This document shows, in pieces, positions 1 to 8,065 of a stretch of 64,000 nucleotides of DNA. The translations under genes were made by a program, and so were the position numbers. The stretch comes from Actinoplanes subtropicus (GTDB lineage: Bacteria > Actinomycetota > Actinomycetes > Mycobacteriales > Micromonosporaceae): positions 29,406-93,405 of the forward strand of contig NZ_JOJL01000030.1 of NCBI RefSeq assembly GCF_000721705.1, written 5' to 3'. Below the pieces are notes generated by a model, which ran no database searches, was not told the DNA's origin, and worked only from the letters and a program-made list of their open reading frames with translations. Each line of letters starts with the position of its first letter. Position 1 is the stretch's first letter.

Positions 1-1
1 G

Positions 2-178
2 ACCGGCGATTCGCCCTCGGGCAACGTCAAGCTGCTCAACAACTACCTGGTGAACTCGGGCACACCGGCCAGCCGCAACAGCGGAAGCGTCGCCGCGATC
101 CCGTATTCGTACACGGTCGACGCCAACAGCAGCGTCAAGTCGATCGTCACCGCGGGCGCGGGCACCGGCAAGATCTGA
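2..178 (+). CDS. C-terminal end of a secreted pectate lyase-like protein (partial)
   Basis: Only the last 58 codons are in the window; the gene enters from the left in frame 2 and ends at TGA 176-178. The visible protein is rich in Asn, Ser and Gly. It contains LLNNYLVNSGTP and ends with a YSYTVDA stretch followed by SIVTAGAGTGKI. This ending is typical of actinobacterial polysaccharide lyase family 1 pectate lyases, where the final strands of the beta-helix pack against the fold. The catalytic part lies outside the window, so the assignment rests on the tail alone. A strong hairpin follows the stop. Confidence 0.6.
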   Translation, partial: TGDSPSGNVKLLNNYLVNSGTPASRNSGSVAAIPYSYTVDANSSVKSIVTAGAGTGKI

Positions 179-191
179 CGGCTTTCGCATC

Positions 192-226
192 GATGCTGGG
201 CGGTCACCACCGAGCCGCCCAGCATC
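192..226 (+). terminator. Rho-independent-type hairpin after the pectate lyase-like gene
   Basis: A perfect 12-base stem, GATGCTGGGCGG (192-203) and CCGCCCAGCATC (215-226), encloses an 11-base loop and is followed by ACCCTTTC. It starts 14 bases after the stop codon. The T-run is short, as is usual in actinobacteria. Confidence 0.75.
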
Positions 227-346
227 ACCCTTTCAAAACCAATGCGGACGTACGAGGAAGCGGGGCCCCGCCGATCCCGGCCGCCCCCGCCTCTCCCCGC
301 GACCACCTGCAACAAAAGGCCGTGGACGCGACTCTCGCGTTAGCAC

Positions 347-931
347 TCAACCCAAAAGCCGCCGCAGGAACTCCTCGAACGCATCCTGCGCCCCCGGCAT
401 CGCCGCGACCGGATCCGGCGAGCGGGCGACCAGAATCGCCGCCTCATTGACCGAGACCAGCACCAAATGGGAAAACATCTCCACGTGCCGGGCGTCGAGT
501 CGACCCAGTTGCGCGGCTGCCTCGAGCGCGGCCCGGAACTGGCCCAGCACGCTCTGCTGGTCCAGCTCGCGGAACCGTTCCCAGCCGAGCACCGCCGGCG
601 CGTCGATCAGCACGATCTGCTGCACCACGGGATCACCGGCCAGCCGGATCCAGGCCAGGCAGGCCGTGCGCAGCGCCTCGACCGGATCGGTCAGCTCGGC
701 GATCCCGCCGACGACCTCGGCGATCACCCGGTCCTCCAGGCTCTCCAGGACCGCGACGAACAGCGCCTCCTTGCCCGGGAAGTGGTGGTAGAGCGAGCCG
801 CGGCTGGCGCCGGTCTCCTGCAGCACCGCCTCGATCGACGTGCCCTCGTACCCGTGCGTCGCGAAGAGCCGGGTGGCGACCCGTACGAACTGCTCCCGGG
901 TCTCCCGGCCGCGTGCCACGTTTCTGTTCAC
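347..931 (-). CDS. TetR family transcriptional repressor
   Basis: The product is 194 residues from the chosen GTG start at 931, which has GAGAGGG just upstream. A longer reading frame from 970 would run through the operators and is less likely. The N-terminal TetR_N helix-turn-helix is clear: RVATRLFATHGYEGTSIEAV, then a recognition region with GASRGSLYHHF. The C-terminal two thirds are the ligand-binding and dimerisation part, and the ligand cannot be read from sequence. The gene is divergent from an alpha/beta hydrolase gene, and two near-identical palindromes lie between them. The protein therefore probably represses both itself and the hydrolase until an inducer, perhaps the hydrolase substrate, is present. 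Confidence 0.9.
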   Translation of the reverse strand: MNRNVARGRETREQFVRVATRLFATHGYEGTSIEAVLQETGASRGSLYHHFPGKEALFVAVLESLEDRVIAEVVGGIAELTDPVEALRTACLAWIRLAGDPVVQQIVLIDAPAVLGWERFRELDQQSVLGQFRAALEAAAQLGRLDARHVEMFSHLVLVSVNEAAILVARSPDPVAAMPGAQDAFEEFLRRLLG

Positions 932-948
932 TCGTGCCCTCTCATTGA

Positions 949-967
949 CAGACCGACAGTCGGTCTG
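949..967. promoter_or_regulatory. TetR operator 1 (perfect 19-base palindrome)
   Basis: CAGACCGACAGTCGGTCTG is a perfect inverted repeat centred on A958. It lies 18 bases upstream of the TetR GTG start and is the first of two sites sharing AGACCGACAGTCGGT. Confidence 0.85.
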
Positions 968-975
968 CAATATCT

Positions 976-992
976 AGACCGACAGTCGGTTT
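976..992. promoter_or_regulatory. TetR operator 2
   Basis: AGACCGACAGTCGGTTT repeats the core of operator 1 with one mismatched arm. The centres (958 and 984) are 26 bases apart, about 2.5 helical turns. The site lies upstream of the hydrolase gene and could control the divergent promoter region together with operator 1. Confidence 0.8.
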
Positions 993-1026
993 CTGACCGT
1001 ACCAATCCCTGCGGGGAGGGAACGAC

Positions 1027-1863
1027 ATGGCACAACGACTGACCGCCACCACCACCCGCGGCCCGGCCGGATATCTGGACACCGGCTCCGGCCCCGGCGG
1101 CGCGGCCCTGTTCATCCACGGCGTCGGCACCGGCAGCAGCCTCTGGCGCGGCGTCATCGACCTGATCGGCGACGAACGCCGCTGCGTCGCGCTCGACCTG
1201 CCGCTGCACGGGCGCACTCCCGCCGCCGCCTCCTACGAGCTGGGCGAGACCGCCGACTTCGTGGCCGCCTTCTGCGCGTCGCTCGGGCTGACCGGCATCG
1301 ACCTGGTCGCCAACGACACGGGCGGAGCGATCGCCCAGATCTTCGCGGCCCGGCACCCGGAGTCGCTCCGCTCGTTCACGCTCACCAACTGCGACACGAT
1401 CGGCAACATCCCGCCCAAGATCTTCGCCCCGGTCGTCTGGCTGGCCCGGGCCCGGCTGCTGGCTCCCCTGCAGCGCCTGGCCCTGCGCAACTCCCGCCAG
1501 GCCCGCAAGCTGCTGTACGGTCCGGGCCTCCAGAACGTCGAGGCCCTGCCGATCGCCCTGGTCGAAGAGTGGCTGGCCCCGCTCTCCGGCGCCCGGGCCC
1601 GCGAGGCCGAGCGCTGGATGGCCGCGATCCGCGCCCGCGACCTGGTGGCCGTCCAGCCGAAGCTGGCCACCCTGGAGGTCCCGACCCAGCTCGTGTGGGG
1701 CACCGGGGACGCCTTCTTCGCCCGCTCCTGGGCGTACAAGCTGAGGAATTTGATCCCCGGCACCCGCGAGGTGATCGAGGTGCCCGGCGCCCGCCTCTTC
1801 TTCCCGGTCGAGCGCCCGGCCGATCTCGCCGAACCCCTGCTGCGCTTCTGGAAGACGTTGTAG
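1027..1863 (+). CDS. Alpha/beta hydrolase-fold protein with Asp nucleophile position and no recognisable catalytic His
   Basis: The product is 278 residues; the start ATG follows GGGGAGGG. The oxyanion-hole motif HG is at residues 31-32. The nucleophile elbow reads ANDTGG with Asp97 where most hydrolases carry Ser, as in haloalkane dehalogenases and epoxide hydrolases. Asp228 in VWGTGD fits the acid position. The C-terminal segment that normally gives G-H reads VPGARLFFPVERP, so the catalytic His appears to be missing. The gene is divergent from a TetR repressor with shared operators, which suggests inducible expression. Possible roles are a His-independent hydrolase, a lyase or a binding protein. 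The fold is sure; the reaction is not. Confidence 0.8.
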   Translation: MAQRLTATTTRGPAGYLDTGSGPGGAALFIHGVGTGSSLWRGVIDLIGDERRCVALDLPLHGRTPAAASYELGETADFVAAFCASLGLTGIDLVANDTGGAIAQIFAARHPESLRSFTLTNCDTIGNIPPKIFAPVVWLARARLLAPLQRLALRNSRQARKLLYGPGLQNVEALPIALVEEWLAPLSGARAREAERWMAAIRARDLVAVQPKLATLEVPTQLVWGTGDAFFARSWAYKLRNLIPGTREVIEVPGARLFFPVERPADLAEPLLRFWKTL

Positions 1864-2167
1864 CGACGCCGACACGGTGACCGCGGCGCGCTCGTCTCCC
1901 CGCAGGTGACGGTGCGACTACTACGCCATCTGACAAGGGCGGCCCCGGCCGCCCGGCGAGTCGCTGCCGTCGTTGTCGGAACGCGAGATCGAGGTGGTAC
2001 GGGAGGTCGCCCGCGGCCGTACCAACCTGGAGATCGGCGCCGAACTGTTCATCTCGCTCAGCACCGTCAAGGGCCACGTCTCGGCCATTCAGACCAAGCT
2101 CGGCCTCCGCAATCGCACCGAGATCGCCGTCTGGGCCTGGGAGCATCGCATCGTCGAAACGGGCTAG
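1864..2167 (+). pseudogene. Remnant of a NarL/FixJ-type response regulator (5'-truncated and frameshifted)
   Basis: Directly after the hydrolase stop, frame 1 encodes a linker typical of NarL-type regulators (GALVSPQVTVRLLRHLTR, 1891-1944). The DNA-binding domain then continues in frame 2 (SEREIEVVREVARG, later STVKGHVSAIQTKLGL), ending at TAG 2165-2167. Frame 2 has a stop at 1931-1933, so the two halves are joined only if one base is skipped at roughly 1945-1970. No receiver domain precedes it. The arrangement matches residues about 145-240 of the intact regulator at 42684-43427. A short HTH protein starting at TTG 1973 could still be made, but there is no clear ribosome site. Confidence 0.65.
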
Positions 2168-2394
2168 TAACCGGCCGCCGCGTTGATTCCGAGGGCGCTG
2201 ACGACGGTGGTGATCAGGAGGGCGATGGCCACCGCCGAGCCGATCAGGGCGGCGCCGATCAGGACGAGCTGCAGCGTGGTCTTGCCGATGCCACCGATGC
2301 CCTCGGCGAGCACCTTGCCGAGGCTGGGGTGGTCCCAGGTGATCGGCGGGTAGGTCCGGGCGTGTGTCGTGGACGGGCTACCTTGCATCAACAT
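2164..2394 (-). CDS. Small single-pass membrane protein of unknown function
   Basis: The product is 76 residues with a soluble, Pro- and Thr-containing N-terminus (about 1-38) and one hydrophobic stretch (about residues 42-67, LQLVLIGAALIGSAVAIALL). AAAGGGGG lies 12 bases upstream of the first ATG; ATG at 2388 is an alternative start. There is no signal-peptide cleavage site and no recognisable domain. Its TAG stop overlaps the TAG of the convergent regulator remnant in a single CTAG. It lies downstream of the FtsH-like protease gene on the same strand, about 90 bases away, so co-transcription is possible. Confidence 0.55.
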   Translation of the reverse strand: MLMQGSPSTTHARTYPPITWDHPSLGKVLAEGIGGIGKTTLQLVLIGAALIGSAVAIALLITTVVSALGINAAAGY

Positions 2395-2483
2395 GACGGG
2401 CCCCCTTTGGCTCCAACATGTGCTGGTACCCCTTCATGATCTGCCGCCGGGAACGCCCGGATAAGTAGCCATTTGGCCACACC

Positions 2484-4904
2484 TCAGTCGGGCGGCGCGG
2501 GCGCCGGCGCCGGGCGCCGCCAGATCGCCAGGTCGTCGAGGGCCGGGTTGCCGTCGACGACCACGACGTTCCCGGGCTCGCGGGACGGCAACGCCGTCGT
2601 CAGCCGGGCGTGGTTGCGGTGGGCGGTCAGCGCCGCCCTGTGGTATGCCTCGATCTCGGCGATGAACTGGTCGTCGGCGTAGATCGAGCCGTCGATCAGC
2701 GGCCCCCGCCGGCCTTCGACGACCGCGATCACGTCCTCGCCGGTCAGCGTCTTGTGCGCCTCCAGCGCGTGCGCCAGGGCCAGCACCTGGCGACGGTTCT
2801 CCTTGAGGATCTTCTCGGTGCGCTGCAGCATCTCGCCGAGGCTGTCCTCGATCCGGTCGGCCAGCGCGCGGCGGGCGCTGATGTCGTTCTTCTCGCCCTT
2901 GGGCGGCGCCCCGGGTGTGCCGACGCCGAGCCGGTTGCTGGTCGCGTACGAGGAGACGGTGGAGCCCATGCCCCATACGCCCTCCATGTTGGTCGCCACC
3001 GCGGTCGCCGACTCGAGGTCGCCGGAGACGCCGGAGGAGCTGTCGCCGTCGAAGAACATCCGCTCGCCGGCCAGCGACGCCAGCGAGACGTAGATGTCCG
3101 ACTCATAGTGGCTGCGCCAGGTGGTGAACTGGTCCTCCGGCGGGATGCTGGCCACCATGCCGAGGTAGCCGCTGCCCTTTTCGATCGTGGCGATGTCGAT
3201 CTCCATGTGGTGGCGGGTCCGGTACGCCACCACCGCGTGGCACGCCTCGTGCACCGCGACCGCGTGCCGTTCCCGCTCGATGTACTCGACGTTCTCTGCC
3301 GGGCCCAGCTCCTTGAGCTGCTTGGCGCGGATGATGTCGCGCCACGTGATGGTGTCCCGGTCGTCGCGGGTCGCGGTGATCAGCGCCTCGTTGACCATGT
3401 CCTTGATGGTCGCCCCGGTCGCGTACGGCGTAATCGTCGCCAGCTTGTCGATCTGCTCCTCGGTCAGCTCGTGCTTCACCTTGTCCAGGTAACCCTGGTA
3501 CGTGCGCACCCGGCCGGCCTTGCTCGGGTAGCCGACCTTGTAGATCCGGTCGATCCGGCCCGGCCGCAGCAGCGCCTCGTCGAGCGCCTCGGGCAGGTTG
3601 GTCGCCATCATCACCAGGATGCGGTATTTCGGTGGCGGCTTCGGGCGCATGCCGAGGGTCCGGCGTACGTACCGGTTGATGAAGCCGCGCGGCTTCTTGA
3701 GGCCGGAGAGCTCCGTGAGCAGGGCCTCCAGCGTGCCCATGCCACCACCGCCGCCACCCATGCCGCCGCCCATGACCACCCGGTCCTGGTGCAGGGACTG
3801 CCGGGTCAGCGCCCAGCGCGAGTCCTCGGACAGGTACGAGAAGCCGTGGCACCCACCGGTCTGGAACGGCGCGGGCGTCATGCCGCGCGGGAAGCCCCCT
3901 TGACCACCTTGGGCCAGCGCGCCGCGGTTGCCCAGCGAGTCCGCCTCGTCGAAGAACACGATCACGCCGCCGTAGCGCAGCGCCAGCTTGCGCAGCTTGC
4001 GGAACAACGACTTGACCTTGAGTACGCCGACCCCGAAGAACATGTTGATGAACGCGCCCGGGTCGACGAACACGTACGGCTTGCCGGTCTCGCCGGCCAC
4101 CGCCTCGGCCATCAGCGTCTTGCCGGTGCCGGGCGGCCCCCAGAGCAGGATGCCGCCGGGCACGTAGCCGCCGCGAGACTCGATCGCCTCCGGGTTCTCC
4201 AGGTAGACGATGTTCTCCTTGACCCGCTCCAGCACGTGGTCCTGTCCCCAGACGTCGGAGAACCGGGTCTTCACGTCGTCCGGGAAGTAGACGTCGACGC
4301 CGCCCCGGGACAGGAACCAGAAGATCGCCGCGAACTGCCCGACCCCGACGAACAGGATGAAGACCACCTGGATGAAGGTCGGCATGGCCGACCAGAGCAG
4401 GGCCGGGATCTGGAACAGCGCCATGGCCGGCGAGGTGTGCAGCACCGAGCCGAGGATCAGCGCCAACAGCCCGATCACCAGCAGCCACTTGAAGACCCGC
4501 AGCAGCCGGAAGCGCGTCCAGTCGGAGAACACCCGGTGGGTGGCGCGCTCGACGCCGCCGAAGATCCCGTCCGTCCACAGTCGGTGGTACCAGGGCCAGT
4601 GCTCGCTGACCAGGAAGTGGATCTGGCGGAGCAATTCGATCCCGAAGAGCACCATGATGGTGATGCCCTTGCCACTGCGCACCATCAGGCGCATCGCGTC
4701 CGGGAACGGCAGGATCGGGTCGTCCGCCATCGAGCTCCACACCAGGGCGAAGAACGCCAGCGCGAAGAGCAGCAGGAACTTCACCCGGTCCCAGAGCGGG
4801 AGCCGCTTGCGGGTGGTGCGCTGGTGCGCGCGCGGCATCTCGCCCGGCTCGGGCAGCCCTTCCAGGACGTCGGCGGGTACGGGTTCGGGTGCCGGGCCGG
4901 TCAT
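2484..4904 (-). CDS. Membrane-anchored FtsH-like AAA+ zinc metalloprotease
   Basis: The product is 806 residues. There are hydrophobic segments at about 41-60, 80-98, 137-155 and 176-198. The AAA+ module has Walker A GPPGTGKT (256-263), Walker B VIVFFDEAD (314-322) and the second region of homology LLRPGRIDR (446-454). The peptidase M41 part has the zinc site HEACH (552-556; HExxH is intact, the usual Gly is Cys) and the third-ligand region GVSGDLESAT with Asp629. It is longer than bacterial FtsH (about 650 residues). A Gly-rich insert (about 330-425, including GGGMGGGGGGMG) separates Walker B from the SRH. It probably degrades membrane or misfolded proteins. Its ATG overlaps the upstream lipoprotein stop (TGATG) and has AGGAG, so translation is coupled. 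Confidence 0.88.
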   Translation of the reverse strand: MTGPAPEPVPADVLEGLPEPGEMPRAHQRTTRKRLPLWDRVKFLLLFALAFFALVWSSMADDPILPFPDAMRLMVRSGKGITIMVLFGIELLRQIHFLVSEHWPWYHRLWTDGIFGGVERATHRVFSDWTRFRLLRVFKWLLVIGLLALILGSVLHTSPAMALFQIPALLWSAMPTFIQVVFILFVGVGQFAAIFWFLSRGGVDVYFPDDVKTRFSDVWGQDHVLERVKENIVYLENPEAIESRGGYVPGGILLWGPPGTGKTLMAEAVAGETGKPYVFVDPGAFINMFFGVGVLKVKSLFRKLRKLALRYGGVIVFFDEADSLGNRGALAQGGQGGFPRGMTPAPFQTGGCHGFSYLSEDSRWALTRQSLHQDRVVMGGGMGGGGGGMGTLEALLTELSGLKKPRGFINRYVRRTLGMRPKPPPKYRILVMMATNLPEALDEALLRPGRIDRIYKVGYPSKAGRVRTYQGYLDKVKHELTEEQIDKLATITPYATGATIKDMVNEALITATRDDRDTITWRDIIRAKQLKELGPAENVEYIERERHAVAVHEACHAVVAYRTRHHMEIDIATIEKGSGYLGMVASIPPEDQFTTWRSHYESDIYVSLASLAGERMFFDGDSSSGVSGDLESATAVATNMEGVWGMGSTVSSYATSNRLGVGTPGAPPKGEKNDISARRALADRIEDSLGEMLQRTEKILKENRRQVLALAHALEAHKTLTGEDVIAVVEGRRGPLIDGSIYADDQFIAEIEAYHRAALTAHRNHARLTTALPSREPGNVVVVDGNPALDDLAIWRRPAPAPAPPD

Positions 4905-5566
4905 CACTGGCTCCTTACCGTGAAGGACGTGGCGATCGTGTCGAGCTCGTCGTACCGCGCCTTGTAGCAGGCCGTGGAGCATCGGATGATCAGCAGGTAG
5001 AGCTTGCTGTTGTCGTTGTTGACCAGCGCGGTCTGGTCGAAGGTGTGCATCACGCCGCTGCCGAGCACGTAGTCGAAGACCACCCGCACCCCGCGCAGCC
5101 CGTTCCGCGGCGCGAGCACCTCGTCGTGCAGCAGCTCGAAGTCGGTCAGGTCGGTGCTGGCCGTGGCCGCCTGGCGGGCGTCGTCGGTCACCGGCAGGAT
5201 GATGTTGCGGAGCATGTCGAGCGAGACGGCGTTCTGCTGCGTCTGGCTGAGCGGGGAGATCCGCGCGTAGACGATCGGCTGGTCGGTGACGCCGTTGATG
5301 ACCAGGTGCCGGGCGTCCGGCGAGGTGCTGGCGTCGTACGCGACCGACCACCAGGCCCGCTGCCGGGCCGCCTTGGTGGCCGAGTCGGGATTGGTGCCGC
5401 TGAGCGCGTCGTCGAGCGAGTCGGTGGCGGTCTGCCGCCAGTCGTGCGGCACCTTGAAGTAGGTCTTCTGCCCCGAATTCTTGACATAGGTGTATTCGGG
5501 GGCGGCACAGGCCGCGGTAAACAGGATCGCGGCGACAGCGAGGATGTGGATCTTTGGTTTCACCAT
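4904..5566 (-). CDS. Putative lipoprotein coupled to the FtsH-like protease
   Basis: The product is 220 residues from ATG 5566, chosen because it gives a clean lipoprotein signal: MVKPK, a hydrophobic core, then FTAAC with Cys20 as the lipidation site. The mature part opens with a Tyr-rich segment and VPHDWRQ and has no domain I can name. The frame extends upstream to 5761, but that part overlaps the EAL-HDOD gene and looks non-coding. Its TGA overlaps the ATG of the membrane protease gene. A role as an extracytoplasmic partner or adaptor of the protease is an inference from that coupling. Confidence 0.75.
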   Translation of the reverse strand: MVKPKIHILAVAAILFTAACAAPEYTYVKNSGQKTYFKVPHDWRQTATDSLDDALSGTNPDSATKAARQRAWWSVAYDASTSPDARHLVINGVTDQPIVYARISPLSQTQQNAVSLDMLRNIILPVTDDARQAATASTDLTDFELLHDEVLAPRNGLRGVRVVFDYVLGSGVMHTFDQTALVNNDNSKLYLLIIRCSTACYKARYDELDTIATSFTVRSQ

Positions 5567-5660
5567 CGGCGACCACCGCTCTGACGGGCTGTCCGTCCTC
5601 GCAGTATCTCCCGAGGTTGTTACGCGTTCGTAGCGTGCGAAAGGATGATGTGAGGGCTGT

Positions 5661-6911
5661 CTATGCGGCGGCCAGACCGTGCGAGAAGTCCAGCGCGCGG
5701 GTCGACCATCGGACCGCGTCCATGTATTGGCCGGCCAGATCGAAGCTGCCGAACTCCCCATTCTCGTACGCGTCGACCGCCCGCAGCACCCGCCCGAGCC
5801 GGCCGGTGCCCTCGACCAGCGCGGCCACGAGCGCCGGCGCGAGCGGGAACTGCTCGGCCATCGACTCCGGCGTCACGTCGAGCAGCTGGCCCACGCCGCT
5901 GATCACGCCGGCCATGAACGCGGCGTCCGGCGGCGCGCCGAACCAGGTGGCGATGTTCTCGCAGAGCCGGGCCCGGGTGAGCACGCCGAGCATCCGCTCC
6001 TCGGTGCCGTCGCCCAGGTCGTCGAGCACCATCAGCAGCGCCCACTGGCGGATGCTCGGCATGCCGACCATGACCACGGCCTGGCGTACCGAGGAAACCC
6101 GGTTGGCGTGCCCGGCCGCGACCGAGTTGCTGGCCCGCAGCACGCGCAGGGACAGCGGCGGGTCGCTGGCGATGATGCCGACGATCTTCTGCAGGTCGGG
6201 GTCGGCGGAGCTGAGCGCGGCGACCAGTTCGAGGCGGCGCAGCCGGCTGGGGGAGAGGCTGGCGACGGTGAGCACCTGCGGGTGGCTGAGCGCGTAGCCC
6301 TGGCGCAGTTCCATGCCGTACTTGTCGGCGATGGCGAGCTGCTCGGCGGTCTCCAGGCGCTCGGCCACGATCTTGATTTTGGGGTACTGCCGGCAGGCGG
6401 CGACGACCTCGTCCAGCCGGGAGAGGTCACCGTCGAGCAGGTCGAGCTTCACGTACGAGGCGAGCGAGAAGAGCACCTCGTGGCCGGAGCCCCAGACGAA
6501 GTCGTCGAGCGCGATCCGGTAGCCGGCCTCGCTGAGCGCGGTGATCCCGGCGACCACCTCGTCGTCCATCCGCACGGTCTCGAGCACCTCGAGCACGACC
6601 TGCTCAGGACCGAACGGCAGGGCGATCTCGCCGATCAGGAAGTCGCGGGTGAGGTTGATGAAGCAGAGCCGGTCGCCGGCCACCTCGCGGATGCCGAACT
6701 CGGTGAACGCGTTGATCATGACGGTGCTGGTCGCGTACGTGTCCTGGCGCCCCGCCGCGACCGCGTCCACGCTCCCACGGAACAACAGCTCGTAGGCGGC
6801 CACGCCGCCGTGCACGTCGAAGATGGGCTGACGCCCGACGTGAACGAGCTGCGTGCCGTCCGCTGAGGCCGAGGATTTCACACCGCTAGGTATCGGCCGC
6901 TCCCCGGCCAA
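5661..6911 (-). CDS. EAL-HDOD signalling protein with degenerate EAL domain
   Basis: Up to 416 residues from TTG 6911; an in-frame GTG at 6881 is an equally possible start and neither has a strong ribosome site. The first half is a YuxH/CdgJ-like EAL domain: GRQPIFD, then YELLFR where active enzymes have E-A-L-x-R, then LDDF, VKLDLLDGD and VAERLET. The second half is an HDOD domain (LSPSRLRRLELVAALSSADPD, then SDPPLSLRVLRASNS). Proteins with this architecture usually do not hydrolyse c-di-GMP; they may bind it or act as scaffolds. The missing catalytic Glu and Ala support that. A c-di-GMP enzyme with an intact EAL domain is encoded at 18133-20052. Confidence 0.85.
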   Translation of the reverse strand: MAGERPIPSGVKSSASADGTQLVHVGRQPIFDVHGGVAAYELLFRGSVDAVAAGRQDTYATSTVMINAFTEFGIREVAGDRLCFINLTRDFLIGEIALPFGPEQVVLEVLETVRMDDEVVAGITALSEAGYRIALDDFVWGSGHEVLFSLASYVKLDLLDGDLSRLDEVVAACRQYPKIKIVAERLETAEQLAIADKYGMELRQGYALSHPQVLTVASLSPSRLRRLELVAALSSADPDLQKIVGIIASDPPLSLRVLRASNSVAAGHANRVSSVRQAVVMVGMPSIRQWALLMVLDDLGDGTEERMLGVLTRARLCENIATWFGAPPDAAFMAGVISGVGQLLDVTPESMAEQFPLAPALVAALVEGTGRLGRVLRAVDAYENGEFGSFDLAGQYMDAVRWSTRALDFSHGLAAA

Positions 6912-6929
6912 CCTGACGAATTCCGAAAT

Positions 6930-8000
6930 CTAGACCTGGCCCAGCCAGAGCCGGCTCCCCGAGGCCAGCAACACCTGGCGGCCGCGGGCGGCGACCGCGA
7001 CGGGCGGCTCGGGCGCATCGATCTTGCGGCCGTCGAGGAACAGACCACCGCCGACCACCAGCGTTTTCCCGTCGGCGATCGCCATCGACCGTACGCCGCC
7101 GGGATCGCCCCCGAAGGTCCGGCCCGTCGTCCACCGGCCCGCGTGCCAGCGCCAGAGCCCGAAACTGGTGCCCCGGGCGCCCGCCGCGACCACGTCGTCG
7201 CCGTCCCGTACCGCCCGCTGGATCTCGTTGTAGCCGCTCTCGGCCGGCGGATCGTCCCTGGTCCACGTCGTGCCGTCGGTGGTGAGCCAGACCGCCGCGC
7301 GCTGGTCGGCGCTGCCCCGGGTGGCCTGCCCGCCGACGAACGCCCACCGGCCGTCCGGCAGCGCCACCGCGGCCCGCGCCACGGTGTCCCCGGCCAGCCC
7401 GGGCGCGTTCTCGAAGAGGGTGAACACCTTCGCGTCCGGCGGCGCGAACCAGGCGGCGGCCCCGGTGCTGCGGTTCCCGGCGATCGCGAACCCGCCCGGG
7501 CCGGCGGCCAGGCGGCCCACGTCGACCGCGGTGTCCCCGCCGTAGGTGCCGAACGGCGCCGGATTTTCCACCATCCGCCCGCCAGCCGGCCGCCCTTGGC
7601 CCAGGCGCCCTTCGTCCGGCTGCCCTTCGTCCAGCCGCCAGGAGCTGACCCGCGGGTTGCCGTGCGCGCCGCCGGGCACCGCGCCGATCATCGCGACCCG
7701 GTCGCCGGTGCAGGCCACGTCGGTGATCACCTCGAGCGGCCCGTAGTAGCTGGTCGGCAGCGGCGCGAACGGCACCGGCTGCCAGGCGGTGCCGTCCGCG
7801 CTGGTCCACGCGGCCGGCCCGCCCGCGGCCAGCGCCCCGGCCGCCCACCAGCGGCCGCCGCAGTCGGCGACCGCGCGCAGCTGCGCCGTGGCCGGCAGGC
7901 GGGACTCGTGCCACGCCGGCGACGGGTCGGGCTTGCTGCAAGCGCTGCCCGAAAGCACCGCCAGCGCGATCGCGACCCTGCAATAAAACGATGAACGCAT
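6930..8000 (-). CDS. Beta-propeller lipoprotein with BNR/Asp-box-like repeats
   Basis: The product is 356 residues from ATG 8000, chosen because it begins a lipoprotein signal (MRSSFYC, hydrophobic core, SGSAC with Cys21). An upstream TTG at 8015 is possible. The mature part has short repeats such as WTSADGTAW and WLTTDGTTW, which resemble Asp-box/BNR blades, so a surface-exposed propeller is likely. A low-complexity stretch rich in Gly, Gln, Asp and Arg lies at about residues 125-150. There is no recognisable catalytic set. It is divergent from the secreted beta-helix enzyme at 8066, and a shared role in carbohydrate capture is only inferred from that. Confidence 0.7.
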   Translation of the reverse strand: MRSSFYCRVAIALAVLSGSACSKPDPSPAWHESRLPATAQLRAVADCGGRWWAAGALAAGGPAAWTSADGTAWQPVPFAPLPTSYYGPLEVITDVACTGDRVAMIGAVPGGAHGNPRVSSWRLDEGQPDEGRLGQGRPAGGRMVENPAPFGTYGGDTAVDVGRLAAGPGGFAIAGNRSTGAAAWFAPPDAKVFTLFENAPGLAGDTVARAAVALPDGRWAFVGGQATRGSADQRAAVWLTTDGTTWTRDDPPAESGYNEIQRAVRDGDDVVAAGARGTSFGLWRWHAGRWTTGRTFGGDPGGVRSMAIADGKTLVVGGGLFLDGRKIDAPEPPVAVAARGRQVLLASGSRLWLGQV

Positions 8001-8065
8001 GAAAGAAGGAGTCAATCTGTCGAAAAGAGGGGACGAAGCCTTGTGGACTACATCACAGCAATCCT

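Noticed and set aside
2610..4967. Long plus-strand open frame of 785 codons opposite the FtsH-like gene
   Set aside because: It is antisense to a gene with full AAA+ and zinc-protease motifs; the translation is rich in Arg, Val, His and Gly without domains, as expected from a GC-rich shadow frame.
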